From Ichthyophonus hoferi (taxonomy: Eukaryota; Opisthokonta; Ichthyosporea; Ichthyophonida; Ichthyophonidae), in assembly GCA_002751075.1 (NCBI GenBank), contig NAOQ01000118.1, positions 42,859-106,858 on the forward strand: a DNA stretch of 64,000 bases. Reading direction: 5' to 3'. Below the pieces are notes generated by a model. It saw only the letters and a list, made by a program, of their open reading frames with translations, had not been told where the DNA came from and did not search any database. Of this stretch, positions 59,857 through 64,000 are shown in pieces; position 1 is the stretch's first letter, and every line of letters begins with the position of its first letter. The position numbers were made by a program, and so were the translations under genes.

Positions 59857-60269
59857 CAAACTATATCAAATTCAAGTTAAGTTAATTAGTCTTATTGGCT
59901 AGTTTTTGTAATTAGTTAACTATATGTAATGTTTAGAGTATATGAGACTGTTTATAGTTTATATTAGTAATAATTTATATATAATCTATAACTTACATAT
60001 AAAATGATTTTTGATCAATTATATATATATATATTAATAGAATTAATAATTATAGCTACATATACAACAAAGGCAAAAGAACTATAGTTGTAATTATCTA
60101 ATTATTTAACGTTGAGTTCTGATTCTGAGGTATTCTAAATATTAAATGTTATCTAAAATGGTTATGTCTGAGACAGATTGGGGACTCTTGATTCTGTACT
60201 GATACTGAATGAAGGCTATACAGTTTTTATCCTAAATTATCCACGTGCAATAGTTAGCTACCACCCTGA

Positions 60270-60415
60270 AAGTGGGTGAGATAATGACTGCACAGGCTGA
60301 AATCGACAATAATAATTGCATCACAATGAGATAATAACCACAACACAGAATGATAATAACTATAACATAAGTGAGATAATGGCCACACAAATTGAAATCA
60401 GCAAGTGTTACATAT
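60270..60415. repeat. Degenerate tandem repeat, unit about 45 bp
   Basis: GTGAGATAATGACTGCACA..CTGAAATCGA, then an ATGAGATAATAACCAC unit, then GTGAGATAATGGCCACACA..TTGAAATCAGC: three related units in a row. Confidence 0.55.
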
Positions 60416-61378
60416 TTGATGATGTTAACTGAATGGTAACTCTATATCTCATTGCATCCTGATGACATGTGATGCTTTTGCAAATCAAAGGGCTGGTGAC
60501 CTAACAGCTCTTGTAAGCAATTAATACTAAAATCAGCCACCATGAATCAATAAGCTGATGGTAATTAATCAACAATCAGAGGAGTACTGATGAGAACTCT
60601 GATGAGGAAATGGTTTATAAGAAATATCCGAATAAAATACAAACATTTATTTCTTTTTTAAAAAGCTCCAATTAATTGTTAGGTAATTGGACCTTTACTT
60701 CACAAACCAATAGACCCATAATAACTTTACTATTGACACAAAATCATTCCCTCAATCTTTAATATTTTTAATCTAATGATTTGACTTTTAACATAATCGT
60801 ATCTATATATATACATACATAATAAATTTAATTAATGGTCTTCTATCAACTAGTTACTCTAGTATTAATCCACCAAATGGTTGGATTAAGTTTGTTTTAG
60901 AATTTTAATGAAAACTTCAATAGACATAGTTAAATCTAATCATTCATCTGTAATATCAACTAGTGTCTTAAATATAAAGGGTGATAATCAACCGATAATA
61001 AAAGTGAAGTAATTTATATTAGATTTTGGATTTGTGTATAATAAGCCAATCAATTCAACGAGGTATTATTGTTACCCAATATGACACTCCATTTTCACCA
61101 ATGTTATTTAAAACTATAATATCTATTATTGATTGGATATTAAAATATAATATGAGTTGCACAATCACTCGATGACTCGTGCGTGGAAAGCAAATACAAT
61201 AAATATCACGTACGTACTAGATACTACCTACGTATTATAATATATATATATATATATATATGTATGTGTATATATCTATAGTGATATAGATACCTATATA
61301 TATATATATATATATTGCTACCTGTAGTCATATTATCATCACTCTTTCCTCTTTGTTTAGCCGACATATACAGCAAAG
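60416..61378. other. Intergenic flank upstream of the DnaJ gene
   Basis: AT-rich, with (TA)n runs at 61240-61260 and 61295-61315. No gene seen. Confidence 0.55.
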
Positions 61379-63875
61379 ATGGTCAAGGAAACTAAGTAAG
61401 TACCACGTGCAACTTGAGTTATCTCTACAGTCACTCTTCCTATCTGTTCCTTTGATTTTAATATATATACAGATATATTATTCATTACACAGACAACAAG
61501 TATGTTTCAAATCATTCAAATATTTTAAAGTACAGCGCCTATAGGAAAACTTTCTTAGAGGTATATGTTTATGTTTCAACCTTGGTTTACAACAACATTC
61601 ACTTATAAAAAACTAATATACGTGAAACAGGTTTTATGTAATTCATAAAAAACAAATTCCCAGACCTGCAATTGAAAAGATACACAATTCATTATTATAG
61701 GCAAAGGACTATAACATACTATAACATTAAAGTAATTTTATATAGTGAACTATAATATAATACAATATAATATAATGCAATATGATATAATATAATATAA
61801 CATAGTACAATATAATATAATAAAATTTAATTTAATATAATGTAATATAGTAAAATATAATATAGTACAATACATTGCAATGTGATATATTCTAATCGAA
61901 TAAGGTAGGATTTAATAAAATATAGTATAATACAACAGGTCATGAACTATAAACATACGCATACAACTACCTTTTTCTTTTTACCTTTTTCTCCTTTCTA
62001 CTATTATTATACATAGTCTATATGCCACTCTGTGGCCACTATTTGCTTTACCATAAGAAATACATGGTTTATTAATTACAGTAATATTACCTTGATACTA
62101 CACTAATACCTTCAATTTAATGGGGGGGAGAGAGAGAGGGAGAGCGCACGATAAATGCGCTCTATTACCTTACTATATATGTTATTGGTATAATGATATA
62201 TGTTACTGATAACAAGGCCGTCTGTATTGTGATTCCTAGGATACATATTCACTGATGATAGTTAGTATTATTTAGTCATCTCTCTCATATGATATATTAG
62301 GGTTAGGTTTGAGGAAGAGGGGAGGGAGTTACTTGTAGTATGCTCTCTACAGCCTATGTATATATAGTGTATATATTCTATATCCTATACGCTTTATACA
62401 CCTTATATACCATATATATACCATATATACTATATACCCTATATGCCTTATATATACTATATATTATATATACCTTTTATACCCTATATATCCTATATAC
62501 CTTACATACCTTATATATACTATAATACTATATATGTTATATATACCATATATACCTTACATAACCTATATATACTATAATACTATATACCCTATATACC
62601 CTATATACCCTATATACCATATACTCTATTCTGTTTCATATTATATTAACCAAACATTCTTCTCCTTTAGGTTTTATGATACCTTTGGTGTATCCCCAGA
62701 CGCGCCAATTGAGCAAATTAAAAGTAAGAACCTCTCTTACCATATATAATATGGTATATAAACTGTATAATATGTTATAATGGGTTATGATATATCATAT
62801 AATAGTACAATACTAGACACCCTTCCCTCTCCATCCTCCTGATCTAACTATGCACTCGCTGTCTCTCCCTCCCTCCCCCTCTTCCTCTCCTAGAGGTCTA
62901 TAAGAAGCTGGCCCTTAAACACCACCCTGACCGTAACCCTGACAACGCCCATTCACTGGAGGTGTTTAAAACAGTATCATATCATTTCTCGGTGTTAGAA
63001 GATCCAGAAAAGAGAAGACTCTATGATAGGCATGGCGAGCAGGTGAGCTTCAAATATAATTTTAATATTAAAATATTAAAATAGTACGTTTAATTTTTAA
63101 ACATAGATTTAATATTTTAAATTATCATGTTTATATTTAAATGCTACAATTAAAATGTTCGACTTAAAATAAATTTAGCATTATTTGCAAAATGATGAGA
63201 TAAAAGTTATAAGACAAATGAAAATGGAGGATTAAAACAATGGGACAAAATAATACCATACATATATATATATATAAATCAACATTAAAATGTGTACCAA
63301 TCATATCTAGTTTCCCCTTGTCGCTATAGTATATATCATATGTAATATGCATAGTACATACCTACACCAACCACATAGCAACACACTATTACACACATCT
63401 ACATACTACCCATCTCCCCTTCACTTTTCCTTTCCCTCTTCCCGCACTTACCCTACTAACTACTTACCAATCATATGCAGGGATTGAAAGATGGCCATGG
63501 TTCTAGTGATGGAATGCACGGGTTCACAGCCAATGATATCTTCTCACAGTTCTTTGGAGCCGAGGCTGATGATGACATGGGTGGGTTTTTCACTGGTCGA
63601 GACAGTTCACCTTCTTCCCAAGATACTATCCACGAATTAGGTGTCAGTCTAGAACAGCTATATATGGGATGCAGTAAGAAACTAGCCATACAAAAGAATA
63701 TATTATGCAAGAGGTGCGAAGGAAAGGGAGGGAAGAGAGTAAGTCTATGTAGAGTGTGTGGTGGTAGAGGAGTACGATTGGTTCATCACGAGGTCTTTCC
63801 TGGTATGGTCCAACAGGTTGGTGTGGAATGCGATGACTGTCAAGGCACTGGAAAGAGTTTCAAGGCAAAGGATAG
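61379..63875 (+). CDS. DNAJA1: Type I DnaJ/Hsp40 co-chaperone, DNAJA1-like (partial)
   Basis: A cytosolic Hsp70 co-chaperone. The J domain stimulates Hsp70 ATPase, and the Zn-finger and C-terminal domains bind clients. Four exons are in the window: 61379-61395, 62671-62723, 62894-63042 and 63481-63875. All are in phase, and the last ends at a gtaggg donor in phase 2, so the gene continues to the right. The first 204 residues are visible. J domain about 6-68, with the HPD motif at 34-36. A short Gly/Phe region follows (74-113), lower in Gly than usual. Zn-finger motifs: CKRCEGKG (149), CRVCGGRG (163) and CDDCQGTG (190); the fourth lies beyond the window. The MVKET start and KLAIQKNILCKRCEGKGGK favour DNAJA1/Ydj1 over DNAJA2. 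The tiny 17-nt coding first exon is set by this conserved start. Confidence 0.92.
61735..61945. repeat. TATAATACAATATAA repeat, DnaJ intron 1
   Basis: A pentanucleotide-like (AATAT)n tract with G/C interruptions. Confidence 0.75.
62345..62640. repeat. TATATACCCTATATACC minisatellite, DnaJ intron 1
   Basis: Degenerate units of about 8-17 bp reaching to within 30 bp of the exon 2 acceptor. They create two Tyr/Ile-rich frames of 61-71 codons that are not genes. Confidence 0.85.
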
Positions 63876-63924
63876 GTAGGGTCAGTGGGGATGAGGGAGA
63901 GGGAGAGGAGGTGGGAATTTGTGT

Positions 63925-64000
63925 GTATGCATGTATGTATGTATTTATATATGTATGTATGTATGCATGTATGTATGTATGTATGTATGTATGTATGTAT
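63925..64000. repeat. (GTAT)n microsatellite at the window end
   Basis: A tetranucleotide run in DnaJ intron 4, reaching the last base of the window. Confidence 0.9.

Noticed and set aside
62340-62749. Tyr/Ile-rich frames before DnaJ exon 2
   Set aside because: Translation of a TATATACC minisatellite; only the last part (62671-62723) is a real exon, in a defined phase.

Overview
This is an AT-rich (roughly 70% A+T by eye) eukaryotic nuclear window. It holds intron-rich genes spread over both strands, long non-coding stretches full of micro- and minisatellites, two assembly gaps and several families of decayed mobile elements. The gene set (SERGEF, ADRM1 with a DEUBAD domain, DHX33, GTF2H5, a PIP kinase, a DNAJA1-like chaperone and a chitin-binding peritrophin-like secreted protein) points to an animal or a close holozoan relative. 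The initiator-Met primer site of an LTR element also matches animal tRNA. A YeeE/YedE sulfur transporter, which mammals lack, argues for an early-branching lineage. I cannot name the genus. Except for two places named below, the exon models close with matching phases at GT-AG sites, plus one GC-AG intron.

Layout, left to right. At 0.1-3.3 kb there is a minus-strand PIP kinase whose second half is not found, and two exons of unknown affiliation. At 5.3-9.5 kb lies a cluster of fossil mobile-element copies in inverted order. At 10.6-11.8 kb is a miniature LTR retrotransposon. ADRM1/Rpn13 (+) runs 13.6-18.7 kb in 10 exons. SERGEF (-) runs 20.2-28.8 kb in 12 exons, and a small secreted Cys-rich protein (+) starts head-to-head from it at 29.4-31.7 kb. 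More fossil element copies follow at 32.3-33.4 kb. DHX33 (+) runs 34.0-43.9 kb in 18 exons, with a gap in intron 4. GTF2H5 (-) is at 45.3-46.0 kb. A gap flanked by a 116-bp identical repeat, more fossil repeats, and a TATA-driven intronless chitin-binding gene (-) occupy 46.5-49.3 kb. A solo LTR and repeats fill 49.5-52.5 kb. The sulfur transporter (-) runs 52.6-56.2 kb in 8 exons. Repeats continue to 61.4 kb, and a DNAJA1-like co-chaperone (+) runs off the right edge.

The genes are mostly unrelated housekeeping functions: proteasome ubiquitin receptor, transcription/repair factor subunit, rRNA/RNA helicase, chaperone and lipid kinase. They are not a pathway cluster. The less ordinary content is (i) an unrecognised repeat family built around a conserved ~90-bp core with divergent reading frames on both sides, (ii) the miniature LTR element, (iii) the spliced sulfur transporter, (iv) the peritrophin-like gene, and (v) a strong excess of the CCAAT/ATTGG pentamer, including a 12-mer found four times in introns.
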